A stretch of DNA of 64,000 nucleotides from positions 1-64,000 of the forward strand of contig NZ_RJUB01000016.1 in assembly GCF_024343615.1 (NCBI RefSeq), given 5' to 3'. Both the position numbers and the translations under genes were made by a program. Below the pieces are notes generated by a model. That model made no database searches and was not told the DNA's origin. It saw nothing but the letters and a program-made list of their open reading frames with translations. This document shows, in pieces, positions 26,287 through 34,854 of this stretch. Source of the stretch: Ferruginibacter sp. HRS2-29. GTDB taxonomy: Bacteria > Bacteroidota > Bacteroidia > Chitinophagales > Chitinophagaceae. Position 1 is the first letter of the stretch, and each line of letters starts with the position of its first letter.

Positions 26287-26302
26287 AAACTATTTTCATC
26301 AC

Positions 26303-27856
26303 TTAAGGTATCTTGGAATAGATGATGACCATCCGCATCTTCTTCGCCTTGTCCGGGTGTGTGCCACTTGCGAGCCTTACCCTTCCGTTTGCGATGAGAT
26401 TGTAATACGGAATTATTTCAGGTGAATATTGCGGGTATATCAGGCTGTAAGGGGCCCACATCCGCATCGGGTAATTCGGTGTCTGCTTGGTCACGATCTG
26501 CTGTACATACCTCGTTACGTTAATATTGTAATAACCGATCTTGTTGCCTAAACCATCCGGTTTGTATTTGAGATTACCCCCGTAATTCGTAGGGTCCACG
26601 CCCGATAGCGGGAAGAACGGATACCCCGATTTATAATCCGGATCGTAAGGGCTCGATGGGTTCAGGTCATGGTAGACCGGCTTCCATTTGTTGCCCGCTG
26701 AGGCGGAAGTATCTTTCAGGTCGAGGTACAGGTAATCCGGCGGCGGGAACAATGCGTCCGTTGCAGGGCTCACCGCGTCCGGAACACTTTCGATCAGGAT
26801 CGCTGCCCTGTGAATGATCTGGTTAGGACGGTTGGCCAAAGCCGGTATCGAAAGGCTGGCGTAAGTACCCGGCCCTGATGTTTGAATAAAGAGATAATCA
26901 GATAAACCTGTTGCAGATGGCGTACCTGTACGATCGCGAACGATACCATTGCCGGTGGAAGAAGGTTGCCCGTAGGTAGTGATGGTAGGATACAGGGCAA
27001 AACTTGCGTAAGTAGTATCCGGACGACCGGTTTTCTTTTTACGGTAGTGTATTTCCAGCCTGGTCTTGGCATCTGTCAGGCTGATATAAACGAAGGCGTT
27101 GCCGCTTCCACCTGTCTTTTGCTTGATAGCAAAACCATTGTATGCAGCCCTGAAAAGAGAATCACTTTTGAATGCGCCAATACCTGCAGAATCGCTATTG
27201 TAGAGGTTGTAAATAAATGTCGGATCTGTGATCTTGATCCTGATCTGGTTGGTAGCCGAATCTTTATCGTGCGCAAATTTCACCTGTTTTTTTATGGAAG
27301 GAATATCAAGGGTCACACTTCCCAATACGTTTCCGAGAGAGGTTGGCTGATAATTTACATTCTGCTCCTGCCCTACCGAGTCCTTAAATACATTATCATA
27401 CAATTGCCTTACTTCCAACTCTAGCGGAGTAAGCGTATCGCCATAATATCCTGTATAAGCGAGGCACATGAATACGGAATCCACACCTACACTGTCCACC
27501 GGAAGTGTAGGGCCGGGGCCACCTCCCGGGTTGCGGGTAGTATCGCCGGCAGCGCCGAAATAAAAAGGATAAAAGGATGGTTTCAATTGAAAATAAATGG
27601 AGGCGTCTGACTTACCAAAAAGCGGATCAGTTTCCAGGTGGCCTACCGCATGCGCTTCGTTGTAAAGCACTTTGGTGGTATCAGGTAAAAAATAACCTTG
27701 TGTGGTAGTAATGTCTAAAGTGTCTGCGAAAGTGTTGATATTATCCACTTCAGGTATCAAATCCTGTCCGAGTGTTGTGGTATCTAATTTGGTACAACTG
27801 AAAACGAAAACAAAGCAAGCTCCAACAAAAGCAATTGGTAAAAGTCTTTTACGCAC
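26303..27856 (-). CDS. DUF4270 family lipoprotein
   Basis: 517 residues. The lipoprotein signal peptide ends with FSC (Cys about 21). '[20 protein letters not shown]' and '[20 protein letters not shown]' are characteristic of DUF4270. The rest is a large beta-rich domain with a C-terminal '[20 protein letters not shown]'. The family is Bacteroidota-specific and exported; its role is unknown. It is encoded just downstream of the GT5-domain gene on the same strand (37-bp gap), an arrangement I remember from other Bacteroidota. Confidence 0.9.
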   Translation of the reverse strand: MRKRLLPIAFVGACFVFVFSCTKLDTTTLGQDLIPEVDNINTFADTLDITTTQGYFLPDTTKVLYNEAHAVGHLETDPLFGKSDASIYFQLKPSFYPFYFGAAGDTTRNPGGGPGPTLPVDSVGVDSVFMCLAYTGYYGDTLTPLELEVRQLYDNVFKDSVGQEQNVNYQPTSLGNVLGSVTLDIPSIKKQVKFAHDKDSATNQIRIKITDPTFIYNLYNSDSAGIGAFKSDSLFRAAYNGFAIKQKTGGSGNAFVYISLTDAKTRLEIHYRKKKTGRPDTTYASFALYPTITTYGQPSSTGNGIVRDRTGTPSATGLSDYLFIQTSGPGTYASLSIPALANRPNQIIHRAAILIESVPDAVSPATDALFPPPDYLYLDLKDTSASAGNKWKPVYHDLNPSSPYDPDYKSGYPFFPLSGVDPTNYGGNLKYKPDGLGNKIGYYNINVTRYVQQIVTKQTPNYPMRMWAPYSLIYPQYSPEIIPYYNLIANGRVRLASGTHPDKAKKMRMVIIYSKIP

Positions 27857-27892
27857 AGGTAGAATTTTTATAAGAATAGTAGTGATAATTAT

Positions 27893-28705
27893 CTATTTGG
27901 CAAGGTCGGTATATAATTGTAAATAGTCTGTTAAATCACTTTCCGCATCGAACTTCAGCACCTTCTTACCTTTCACCTTAGAAAATTCCTCTACCAGTTT
28001 CTTATCGATCTTATCTGCGCCAAATGTGATGGCATCGGCGTATGTGGCGCCAGCCCTGAACATAGCGGTATTATTATTATCTTTCAATACATCATGTTCC
28101 TTCTTGGTTACCGAATCATTGATGGTGGCCAATTGGAGGAAATCGGCGCCCAGTTTTTCCTTGAAAGTATTCTGCCCGATGGTGAATACCACTTTGCTGT
28201 GGCTGAATACCGGTTCTTTTTTATAAGCCGTCTTGATGAACATGGGGATGAGCCCTGTCATCCAGCCGCTGCAATGAATGATATCCGGCGGCCAGCCGAA
28301 TTTTTTCACTGTTTCCAGTGCACCTTTGCAAAACAATACAGTTCTGAGGCCATTGTCATCAAACCAGTTGTCTGCTTCATCCGTAAAAATGGATTTACGT
28401 TTGAAATAATCTTCATTGTCGAGGAAGTAAACCTGCAGTCTTGCATTTGGCAGAGAAGCTACTTTGATCACCAGCGGGTAATCATCGTTGTCGATGGATA
28501 CATTGATACCAGAAAGGCGAACCACTTCGTGAAGGCGGTGCCTTCTTTCGTTGATCACACCAAAACGAGGCATTATGCACCTAACTTCCATATTATTGTC
28601 GTTGGATAAAACGGCCAGTTTATTTACAACTTCGGCAAACTCCGTGAGTTCCAAATAAGGCGACATTTCATTGGCAATAAATAAAATTCTTTTCTTTGTA
28701 GACAT
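27893..28705 (-). CDS. Glycogen/starch synthase N-terminal (GT5) domain protein
   Basis: 270 residues from the ATG at 28705 (MSTKKRILFIANEMSPYLEL); the frame extends upstream but that part lies over a promoter-like TACTTTTG. It matches only the N-terminal half of glycogen synthase: 'ANEMSPYLELTEFAEVVNKL', 'MPRFGVINERRHRLHEVVRL', 'PDIIHCSGWMTGLIPMFIK' and 'VVFTIGQNTFKEKLG'. The C-terminal GT-B nucleotide-sugar domain is absent, and the K-x-G-G-L motif is replaced by E-L-T-E-F. Catalytic activity is therefore doubtful. It is divergent from panC. Confidence 0.85.
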   Translation of the reverse strand: MSTKKRILFIANEMSPYLELTEFAEVVNKLAVLSNDNNMEVRCIMPRFGVINERRHRLHEVVRLSGINVSIDNDDYPLVIKVASLPNARLQVYFLDNEDYFKRKSIFTDEADNWFDDNGLRTVLFCKGALETVKKFGWPPDIIHCSGWMTGLIPMFIKTAYKKEPVFSHSKVVFTIGQNTFKEKLGADFLQLATINDSVTKKEHDVLKDNNNTAMFRAGATYADAITFGADKIDKKLVEEFSKVKGKKVLKFDAESDLTDYLQLYTDLAK

Positions 28706-28835
28706 TTGTACTAAGTTAGATGCTGAATTGTACCTTTTTTTTACAAAGGTGTGCAAAAGTACTGATTTTTATTGAAATAGAGAACAGGCAGGCATTTGGG
28801 GTAAAGAGCCCATCTGTTGCCGATGTTCAAATGTC

Positions 28836-28902
28836 TGTCAGCCTGAGCTTGTCGAAGGCTGGTTCAATACTACGCAATGCCTTCGACAAGCTCAGGCTGA
28901 CA
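28836..28902. repeat. REP-like perfect 24-bp inverted repeat (CAGCCTGAGCTTGTCGAAGG)
   Basis: Arms 28836-28859 and 28879-28902 are exact complements around a 19-bp loop, in the spacer between the divergent GT5-domain gene and panC. The word TTCGACAAGCTCAGGCTGA is a widely dispersed REP-like sequence in many genomes. A degenerate second copy is at 59633-59695. Confidence 0.9.
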
Positions 28903-28929
28903 GCATCTTAAACCCTTTATAACCAATAA

Positions 28930-29829
28930 ATGATACTGATAAAAACCATTCCGCAATTACAGGAACAGCTTGCCCGCTTCCGCGGAAAACGTTCTTCCAT
29001 AGGCTTTGTGCCTACCATGGGCGCCCTTCACCAGGGACATATATCATTGATAAACAAGTGCAAAGAGACCAATGCGGTCTGCGTCTGCAGCATTTTTGTA
29101 AATCCCACACAGTTCAATAACCCGGCGGATTTTGAAAAATATCCCATCACCATTGAAAAAGACATTGATCTGCTGGAAGCTGCCGACTGCGATATCTTAT
29201 TTCTTCCGGCCGTGGCCGAAATGTATCCCCCGGATGATGTAAAAGAACACTACAACCTCGGTTATCTCGAGACCATCCTGGAAGGAAAATATCGCCCCGG
29301 GCATTTTCAGGGCGTATGCCAGATCGTCGATAAATTGCTGGCGGCCGTAACCCCGGACCATCTTTTCCTGGGGCAAAAAGATTACCAGCAATGTATGGTA
29401 ATTACCAAAATGATCGAACTTAAAGGGCACAAAACGACCCCCATCATCTGCCCCACCATCCGCGAAAAAGACGGCCTGGCCATGAGCAGCCGCAACCTCC
29501 GCCTGAATGAACAGGAACGTATCACCGCACTCGCCATCAGTAAGGCATTATTTTATATAAAAGAAAATGCCTGTACGGGCTCCCTCGAAGCGATCAGGCA
29601 GCATGCCGAACAACTGCTTACAAATGCTGGTTATAAAGTGGATTATGTAGCGATAGCCGATGCCGCTACCCTGCAGCCTGTCGAAAACCGGGATGCAAAG
29701 CAACAGATGGTGGCACTGGTGGCCGCATTCTTGAATGAAGTGAGATTGATCGACAATATGGTGGTGAATAGTGAATGGTCAATAGTGAATAGTGAAACCT
29801 TCGCGCCTTCAAAAGAAATGGCCAGTTAA
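28930..29829 (+). CDS. panC: Pantothenate synthetase (pantoate-beta-alanine ligase)
   Basis: 299 residues. 'GFVPTMGALHQGHISLINK' contains the HxGH nucleotide motif (34-37); 'SIFVNPTQFNNPADFEKYP', 'FLGQKDYQQCMVI' and 'REKDGLAMSSRN' (the KMSKS-like region) complete the family pattern. It joins pantoate and beta-alanine in coenzyme A synthesis. The family normally ends near 'VRLIDN' (residue 275). Here the last 23 residues come from GTGAATA-type heptads and following spacer. panB is at 36008; no panD is seen. Confidence 0.95.
   Translation: MILIKTIPQLQEQLARFRGKRSSIGFVPTMGALHQGHISLINKCKETNAVCVCSIFVNPTQFNNPADFEKYPITIEKDIDLLEAADCDILFLPAVAEMYPPDDVKEHYNLGYLETILEGKYRPGHFQGVCQIVDKLLAAVTPDHLFLGQKDYQQCMVITKMIELKGHKTTPIICPTIREKDGLAMSSRNLRLNEQERITALAISKALFYIKENACTGSLEAIRQHAEQLLTNAGYKVDYVAIADAATLQPVENRDAKQQMVALVAAFLNEVRLIDNMVVNSEWSIVNSETFAPSKEMAS
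29764..29791. repeat. GTGAATA/GTCAATA heptad array inside the panC 3' end
   Basis: Four phased heptads (GTGAATA, GTGAATG, GTCAATA, GTGAATA) read through by the panC frame as VNSEWSIVNSE. No complementary right-hand array is present. Confidence 0.9.
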
Positions 29830-29840
29830 TACTAAACCGT

Positions 29841-29868
29841 GGTCGGTCGTCGGTCGTCGGTGGTCACT
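29841..29868. repeat. GGTCGGT/CGTCGGT heptads
   Basis: Four phased heptads (GGTCGGT, CGTCGGT, CGTCGGT, GGTCACT) in the 68-bp panC to membrane-protein spacer; a GC-rich word unlike most others. Confidence 0.85.
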
Positions 29869-29897
29869 CTTCCTGCTTTAATTCGTAATTTGCATTT

Positions 29898-30980
29898 ATG
29901 CGCAAACGTATTTTCTCCATTCTCCAATACATCATTTTTCTCGGTGGCGGGCTTGCGCTTGTAGTCTGGCAGTTGAATTCGATGACGGCCAGGGAAGCCC
30001 ACGAATTCCGACAGGCACTTACTTCCGCCAATTACTGGCTGATAATTCCCGTGATCGCCATGAGCCTTATGAGCCATGTCAGCCGATCTATGCGTTGGAA
30101 ACTGCTGATGGAGCCATTGGGTTATACGCCAAAACTGGCCAACGTTTTCGGTGTTACCATGGTAGGTTACCTCGCCAATTCTGCCGTACCAAGGCTCGGC
30201 GAAATATTGAAATGCACGATGCTGGCAAAACGCGAGCAGCTGAAAACGGACAAACTCGTGGGCACCATCCTCGTAGAACGCACTTTCGATTTCATCTGTT
30301 ATATCATTTTTATCGTGGTAACGGTGCTCATTCAAATGAAAGTGGTCGGTAATTTTGCCAGCAACGAATTGAAGAAGCTCAGCTCAGGGAGCGTATTTCC
30401 TATCTGGGCCAAAATCAGCATTTTCATCCTCGGCGTTTTCCTCATCATTTACTGCGTGAAATATTTACTGAAACAACATCCCGATAACAAGATCATCCTT
30501 TCCATCAATAATTTTTTCAAAGGGATCGGCGACGGGTTCAGCACGATCAGGAACCTGAAGCACCGCACCATGTTCCTGGTGCATACCGTTTTCATCTGGA
30601 GCATGTACCTGCTGCAGATCTATGTTGGATTCTATGCTATCGGCGGCACAGCTCACCTGGGGCTCAATGCTGCCTGCTCGGTACTGGCGCTGGCTACACT
30701 AGCCATGATAGCCACTCCCGGCGGTATCGGCTCCTTTCCTTTTTTCGTTATGAAAACACTGGCGCTGTACGAGATCTCCGAACCGATGGGTAAGGCATTT
30801 GGCTGGCTGATATGGGGTGTGAGCACAGGCATCATCCTGGTGGTAGGCCTCACTGCACTGATCATTTTATTGTCAACACAAAAAAATACTATCCATGAAA
30901 TCCACAAAAGCGATACCGGAAAAGATATTCACGATGGAGGAGCTGCAGCGGGAACTGAAACGCTGGAGACTGAAAAATAA
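29898..30980 (+). CDS. Lysylphosphatidylglycerol synthase TM-region (YbhN/UPF0104) membrane protein
   Basis: 360 residues, about eight transmembrane helices. 'SHVSRSMRWKLLMEPLGY' and 'VGYLANSAVPRLGEILKCTM' followed by 'VGTILVERTFDFICYIIF' are the signature of this flippase-like family. The C-terminal 'TPGGIGSFPFFVMKTLALY' is also typical. It is probably involved in lipid or isoprenoid-linked substrate handling in the inner membrane. The last ~28 residues (hydrophilic, HEIHKSDTGKDIHDGGAAAG...) are encoded by bases that also encode the start of rfaE2, an 86-bp overlap. Confidence 0.9.
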   Translation: MRKRIFSILQYIIFLGGGLALVVWQLNSMTAREAHEFRQALTSANYWLIIPVIAMSLMSHVSRSMRWKLLMEPLGYTPKLANVFGVTMVGYLANSAVPRLGEILKCTMLAKREQLKTDKLVGTILVERTFDFICYIIFIVVTVLIQMKVVGNFASNELKKLSSGSVFPIWAKISIFILGVFLIIYCVKYLLKQHPDNKIILSINNFFKGIGDGFSTIRNLKHRTMFLVHTVFIWSMYLLQIYVGFYAIGGTAHLGLNAACSVLALATLAMIATPGGIGSFPFFVMKTLALYEISEPMGKAFGWLIWGVSTGIILVVGLTALIILLSTQKNTIHEIHKSDTGKDIHDGGAAAGTETLETEK

Positions 30981-31383
30981 AAAGATCGTTTTCACCAACG
31001 GTGTCTTCGATATATTACACGAAGGGCACATTGCTTCCCTTTCCGAAGCGGCTTCTTATGGCGATGTGCTGATAGTCGGCGTCAATTCCGATGCTTCGGT
31101 AAAAAGGCTCAAAGGCGATAGCAGGCCCGTGAACCCGGAAGCCGCACGGGCTTTGCTGCTCGCCAGCCTGGTGATGACAGACGCGGTCATAGTTTTTGAC
31201 ACCGATACACCCTACGAACTCATTACCGCCATCCTGCCCGATGTGCTGGTAAAAGGCGGAGATTACACGCTGGAGCAGATCGTTGGCGCCAAAGAAGTGA
31301 TGGCCGCCGGTGGCGAAGTGAAGCGGGCACAGATTGTTGAGGGGATTTCAACTACAGGGATCATTGAGAAAATGAGGAAGTGA
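30895..31383 (+). CDS. rfaE2: D-glycero-beta-D-manno-heptose 1-phosphate adenylyltransferase
   Basis: 162 residues. 'KIVFTNGVFDILHEGHIASL' holds the nucleotidyltransferase HxGH motif, and 'VGVNSDASVKRLKGDSRPVN', 'PDVLVKGGDYTLEQIVGA' and 'VEGISTTGIIEKMR' match the C-terminal (HldE-C) type. It activates heptose phosphate for ADP-heptose and LPS core synthesis. The ATG at 30895 gives the usual N-terminus but overlaps the upstream gene by 86 bp; Met14 (30934) is an alternative with a 47-bp overlap. The kinase partner is not in the window. Confidence 0.92.
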   Translation: MKSTKAIPEKIFTMEELQRELKRWRLKNKKIVFTNGVFDILHEGHIASLSEAASYGDVLIVGVNSDASVKRLKGDSRPVNPEAARALLLASLVMTDAVIVFDTDTPYELITAILPDVLVKGGDYTLEQIVGAKEVMAAGGEVKRAQIVEGISTTGIIEKMRK

Positions 31384-31386
31384 GTA

Positions 31387-31515
31387 GTCAATAGAAAATA
31401 GTCAATAGTCAAATCTCTGAAGTGTGTTATTTAAATGAAATCTCTATCCTGAAAAAGCACTTTCGGGAAATAGTATAAACTTTGACCGTTTGACTATTGA
31501 CTATTCCCTATTGAC
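31387..31515. repeat. Heptad repeat pair GTCAATA / TATTGAC, element B
   Basis: Left heptads 31387-31414 (GTCAATA, GAAAATA, GTCAATA, GTCAAAT); right 31488-31515 (GTTTGAC, TATTGAC, TATTCCC, TATTGAC). The core edges AAATCTCTGAAG and CTTTGACC resemble element C at 52540-52687. It lies between rfaE2 and ppk1. Confidence 0.9.
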
Positions 31516-31593
31516 TTATTAATAGTAACTTAATATTCAAATTTTCCCGGCTGCTATCATAACAGCTAATTTTATTAAAAATAATTACCCGTT

Positions 31594-33660
31594 TTGCTTA
31601 AGAAAAAAACAATTGTCAGGGATATAAGCTGGCTCTCCTTCAACCACCGTGTATTACAGGAAGCAGCAGATACCACTGTTCCGCTCAAAGAGCGCATCAA
31701 ATTCCTTGGTATATTTTCCAATAATCTCGATGAATTCTTTCGGGTACGTGTAGCCGCTTTGCGGAAAATGATCGAACTGGGCAGCAAAGCCAAGATGCAC
31801 CTCGAAGACGATCCCGCCAACATCCTCAAGAATATCCAGGAGATCGTAATGCAGCAGCAGTCGGAGTTTGAGGAAACATGGAAAGACATCCTCCGCGAAA
31901 TGAAAAAGCAGAATATCCTGCTGATCAATGAGAAAAAACTGACGGCTGTACAACAAAAGTTCGTACTCGATTATTTCAATGAAGAAGTAAGGAGTTATAT
32001 CGTGCCGCTGATGATCGAAAGCCTGCAGGCCTTCCCGGTACTGAATGATAAATCGATCTACCTGGCCTGCAAACTTTCTAAAAAAGATAACAGCATCGCC
32101 GAAAGGTTTGCGCTGGTATCCGTTCCCGTCAGACATCTCCCAAGGTTTGTGAAACTGCCCTCCAGGCCCGAGGAACACAACCTCATCCTGCTGGAAGATG
32201 TGATCCGTTTTTGCCTCCCCAACATCTTCTCCTTTTTCGGTTACGATAGTTTTTCCTCCCATGTCATCAAAGTGACCCGCGATGCAGAGATCGATATCGA
32301 TAATGATGTATCCACTTCACTGATACAAAAATTGGAAAAAGGGCTCAAGAACAGGAAAAAAGGAAAACCGGTCAGGTTTGTTTTTGATAAGGAGATCGAT
32401 ATTTCGCTGCTGGCGTACCTGCTGAAAAGACTGGGGCTTTCCAACAATGAGAATATCGTGCCCGGCGGGCGTATCCATAATTTCAAGGATTTCATGAACT
32501 TCCCGGATGTATTTACAGGACAAAAAAATCAACGAAAAAAATCCTTTACACATCCATTGCTGGCCAATGCCAGCAGCGTCACATCAGTAGTCCTCGAAAA
32601 AGATGTGCTGCTCAATTTCCCTTACCACTCTTTCAACAGCATGATCGATCTTTTGCGGGAAGCCGCCATTGATCCGCATGTGGTGAATATAAAAGTCACC
32701 TGCTACCGCCTCGCTTCCCGATCCAAGATCATCAATGCGCTGACGAATGCTGTGCGCAATGGTAAACACGTGACCGTTATGCTGGAACTCCGTGCAAGGT
32801 TTGATGAAGAAGCCAACCTCGAATGGAAATCGCAGCTGGAAGAAGCCGGTGTAAAAGTTTTATTGGGTGTGCCTAACCTGAAAGTGCATGCAAAACTTTG
32901 CCTCATCAAAAGGCGGGTCAACAACATCACCACACATTATGGTTTTGTAAGCACGGGCAACCTCAACGAAAAAACGGCGCAGGTATATGGCGATCATTGC
33001 CTGCTTACTTCCAACAGGCAGATCATGGCGGATGTGAACAGGATCTTCACTTTTCTTGAGCACCCGAAAACCCGCATCGACATCCTCAAATCCTGCAACA
33101 CCCTGATGGTTTGCCCGACAGGCATGCGCAGGCAACTGAATTCGTTGATCGATCGCGAGATCAGGAACGCATCCACCAAAAAACATGGCGCCATAATTTT
33201 GAAAGTGAATTCTCTCAGCGACAAAGCGTTGATAGAAAAACTGAATGAAGCGGGCCGGGCCGGTGTAAAGATCAAGCTGATCATACGCGGCATCTGCTGC
33301 ATGTTTACCGAAAGCAAAAAATTCAAAAAGCATATCCAGGCCATCAGTATCGTAGACGAATACCTGGAGCATGCAAGGGTGATGATCTTTCACAATGGCG
33401 GCAACCAGAAAGTTTTCATTTCCTCCGCCGACTGGATGATCCGCAATATCGACCATCGCATAGAAGCCGCCTGCCCTATTCTTGAGAAGGATATGAAACA
33501 GGAAATGATCGATATCATCAACATTCAATTAAGCGACAATGTAAAAGCGAGGATACTCGACAACAATCTCTCCAATCATATGGTGAACCCACGCAACAGC
33601 CCGAAGATCCGCTCCCAGGTGGAGTTGTACAATTATTTGTACAGGAAGGCTACTTCGTAA
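31594..33660 (+). CDS. ppk1: Polyphosphate kinase 1
   Basis: 688 residues, normal for PPK1. The TTG start at 31594 is the only reasonable one: a stop codon lies four codons upstream and no ATG precedes the conserved 'RDISWLSFNHRVLQEAAD' N-domain. 'FLGIFSNNLDEFFRVRVAAL' follows. The catalytic phospholipase-D-like halves carry H432 in 'LKVHAKLCLIKRR' and H593 in 'YLEHARVMIFHNGGN'; 'YGFVSTGNLNEKTAQVYGDH' is also conserved. It makes polyphosphate from ATP. It is followed by the ppx-like exopolyphosphatase gene, a functional pair. Confidence 0.96.
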   Translation: MLKKKTIVRDISWLSFNHRVLQEAADTTVPLKERIKFLGIFSNNLDEFFRVRVAALRKMIELGSKAKMHLEDDPANILKNIQEIVMQQQSEFEETWKDILREMKKQNILLINEKKLTAVQQKFVLDYFNEEVRSYIVPLMIESLQAFPVLNDKSIYLACKLSKKDNSIAERFALVSVPVRHLPRFVKLPSRPEEHNLILLEDVIRFCLPNIFSFFGYDSFSSHVIKVTRDAEIDIDNDVSTSLIQKLEKGLKNRKKGKPVRFVFDKEIDISLLAYLLKRLGLSNNENIVPGGRIHNFKDFMNFPDVFTGQKNQRKKSFTHPLLANASSVTSVVLEKDVLLNFPYHSFNSMIDLLREAAIDPHVVNIKVTCYRLASRSKIINALTNAVRNGKHVTVMLELRARFDEEANLEWKSQLEEAGVKVLLGVPNLKVHAKLCLIKRRVNNITTHYGFVSTGNLNEKTAQVYGDHCLLTSNRQIMADVNRIFTFLEHPKTRIDILKSCNTLMVCPTGMRRQLNSLIDREIRNASTKKHGAIILKVNSLSDKALIEKLNEAGRAGVKIKLIIRGICCMFTESKKFKKHIQAISIVDEYLEHARVMIFHNGGNQKVFISSADWMIRNIDHRIEAACPILEKDMKQEMIDIINIQLSDNVKARILDNNLSNHMVNPRNSPKIRSQVELYNYLYRKATS

Positions 33661-33663
33661 AAT

Positions 33664-33905
33664 GTATGATGTGAGATGTATGATGTATGATATGTGATGT
33701 ATGATGTATGATGTATGATATGTGATGTATATCCAATAAAATTTAGTGGAATGTATAGACATTATTTCAATTGCAGAAATCATACGAATAACTCTGACAT
33801 CATACATTCTTCAAATTTCTTACATTTGAATATCCTTTGAGCCAGCTAAAAGGATTTCAATATGAAAGAAATCATACATCTTACATCATCCATCATACAT
33901 TCAAC
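33664..33905. repeat. Heptad repeat pair GTATGAT / ATCATAC
   Basis: The left array is nine phased heptads (33664-33726: GTATGAT with variants GTGAGAT, ATGTGAT). The right array (33871-33905) reads ATCATAC, ATCTTAC, ATCATCC, ATCATAC, ATTCAAC. The ~145-bp core holds TACATTTG (33821-33828), a possible promoter box. The right array touches the ppx start codon. Confidence 0.92.
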
Positions 33906-34793
33906 TTGATACTCGCAGCAATCGACATAGGCAGCAACGCCGCAAGATTATTGATAACAGATGTGCAGAAGGATCCGCAGGGAAAAGCGGTATTCAACAA
34001 GCTCAACCTTTTCAGGATACCGCTACGGCTGGGGTTTGATGTATTTGAACAAAAAAATATTTCGCCAGAGAGAATGAGCATGTTCCTCGAAACCATGCAG
34101 GGCTTCAAGCACATGATGAATGCATATAAGGTGGAAGCTGTGAAAGCCTACGCTACCAGCGCCATGCGGGATGCAGGAAATTCAAAGGAAATAATCGATA
34201 AGGTGAAAGCCTCTACCGGCATACATATTGAGATCATCACCGGCGATATGGAAGCCAACCTCATCTACGAAAACCATGTAGCCGAAAATATGGACCGCGA
34301 TCACAGTTATATGTACATCGATGTGGGTGGTGGCAGCACCGAGATCTCTTTTTTCAGCAATGGTATCCTCGTCTTCAAAAAATCTTTCAACATCGGCACC
34401 ATCCGCCTGCTCAAAAATATGGTGACCGAAGTGGAATGGGAAGAATTGAAGAACACCATCAAAGCCGTTACCAAAGGCCATAAGGAAGTGGTAGCCATCG
34501 GTAGTGGCGGAAACATCAACAAAATTTTGTCCCTCAGTAAAAAGAAAGACGGGCGCCCCCTGCCCTTCGAACTGCTCCGCGATTTTTACCGCGAGCTGGG
34601 CGCCGTACCTTTAGAAGAAAGGATCGTGAAATTCAACCTGCGTGCGGATCGTGCGGATGTGATCGTGCCCGCGCTCTCCATTTACATCAACGTGATGCGC
34701 TGGGCAAATGCGGCGGAAATTTATGTCCCGAAGATAGGCTTGGCGGATGGATTGATACAGCACCTGTGGAAGGAATTGAAAATTAATAATTAA
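33906..34793 (+). CDS. Ppx/GppA exopolyphosphatase-family protein
   Basis: 295 residues from a TTG at 33906, which gives the family's usual MILAAIDIGSNAARLLI; the open frame upstream is repeat-encoded and has no ATG. An actin-like ASKHA fold: phosphate 1 motif 'AAIDIGSNAARLLI', 'VKAYATSAMRDAGNSKEII', and the phosphate 2 motif 'YIDVGGGSTEISFF'. It degrades polyphosphate or pppGpp. The protein is shorter than E. coli Ppx (no C-terminal HD domain), as in many Bacteroidota. Directly downstream of ppk1. Its stop codon lies in an AATTAAT heptad array. Confidence 0.9.
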   Translation: MILAAIDIGSNAARLLITDVQKDPQGKAVFNKLNLFRIPLRLGFDVFEQKNISPERMSMFLETMQGFKHMMNAYKVEAVKAYATSAMRDAGNSKEIIDKVKASTGIHIEIITGDMEANLIYENHVAENMDRDHSYMYIDVGGGSTEISFFSNGILVFKKSFNIGTIRLLKNMVTEVEWEELKNTIKAVTKGHKEVVAIGSGGNINKILSLSKKKDGRPLPFELLRDFYRELGAVPLEERIVKFNLRADRADVIVPALSIYINVMRWANAAEIYVPKIGLADGLIQHLWKELKINN

Positions 34794-34801
34794 TAATTAT
34801 T
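34781..34801. repeat. AATTAAT heptads at the ppx stop codon
   Basis: Three phased heptads (AATTAAT, AATTAAT, AATTATT) that encode the last residues and stop codon of the ppx-like gene. Confidence 0.8.
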
Positions 34802-34854
34802 CTGGATCAACTCTTAGCGATTTCTTTGCAGCTTTGTGAAATCAATAAATAAGT

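Noticed and set aside
26202..26302. SAM riboswitch ahead of metK
   Set aside because: Only about 100 bp, already explained by a terminator hairpin and a promoter box; no K-turn or SAM core pattern.
32860..33528. 222-residue minus-strand ORF
   Set aside because: Antisense to the catalytic region of ppk1, where both catalytic histidines are present.
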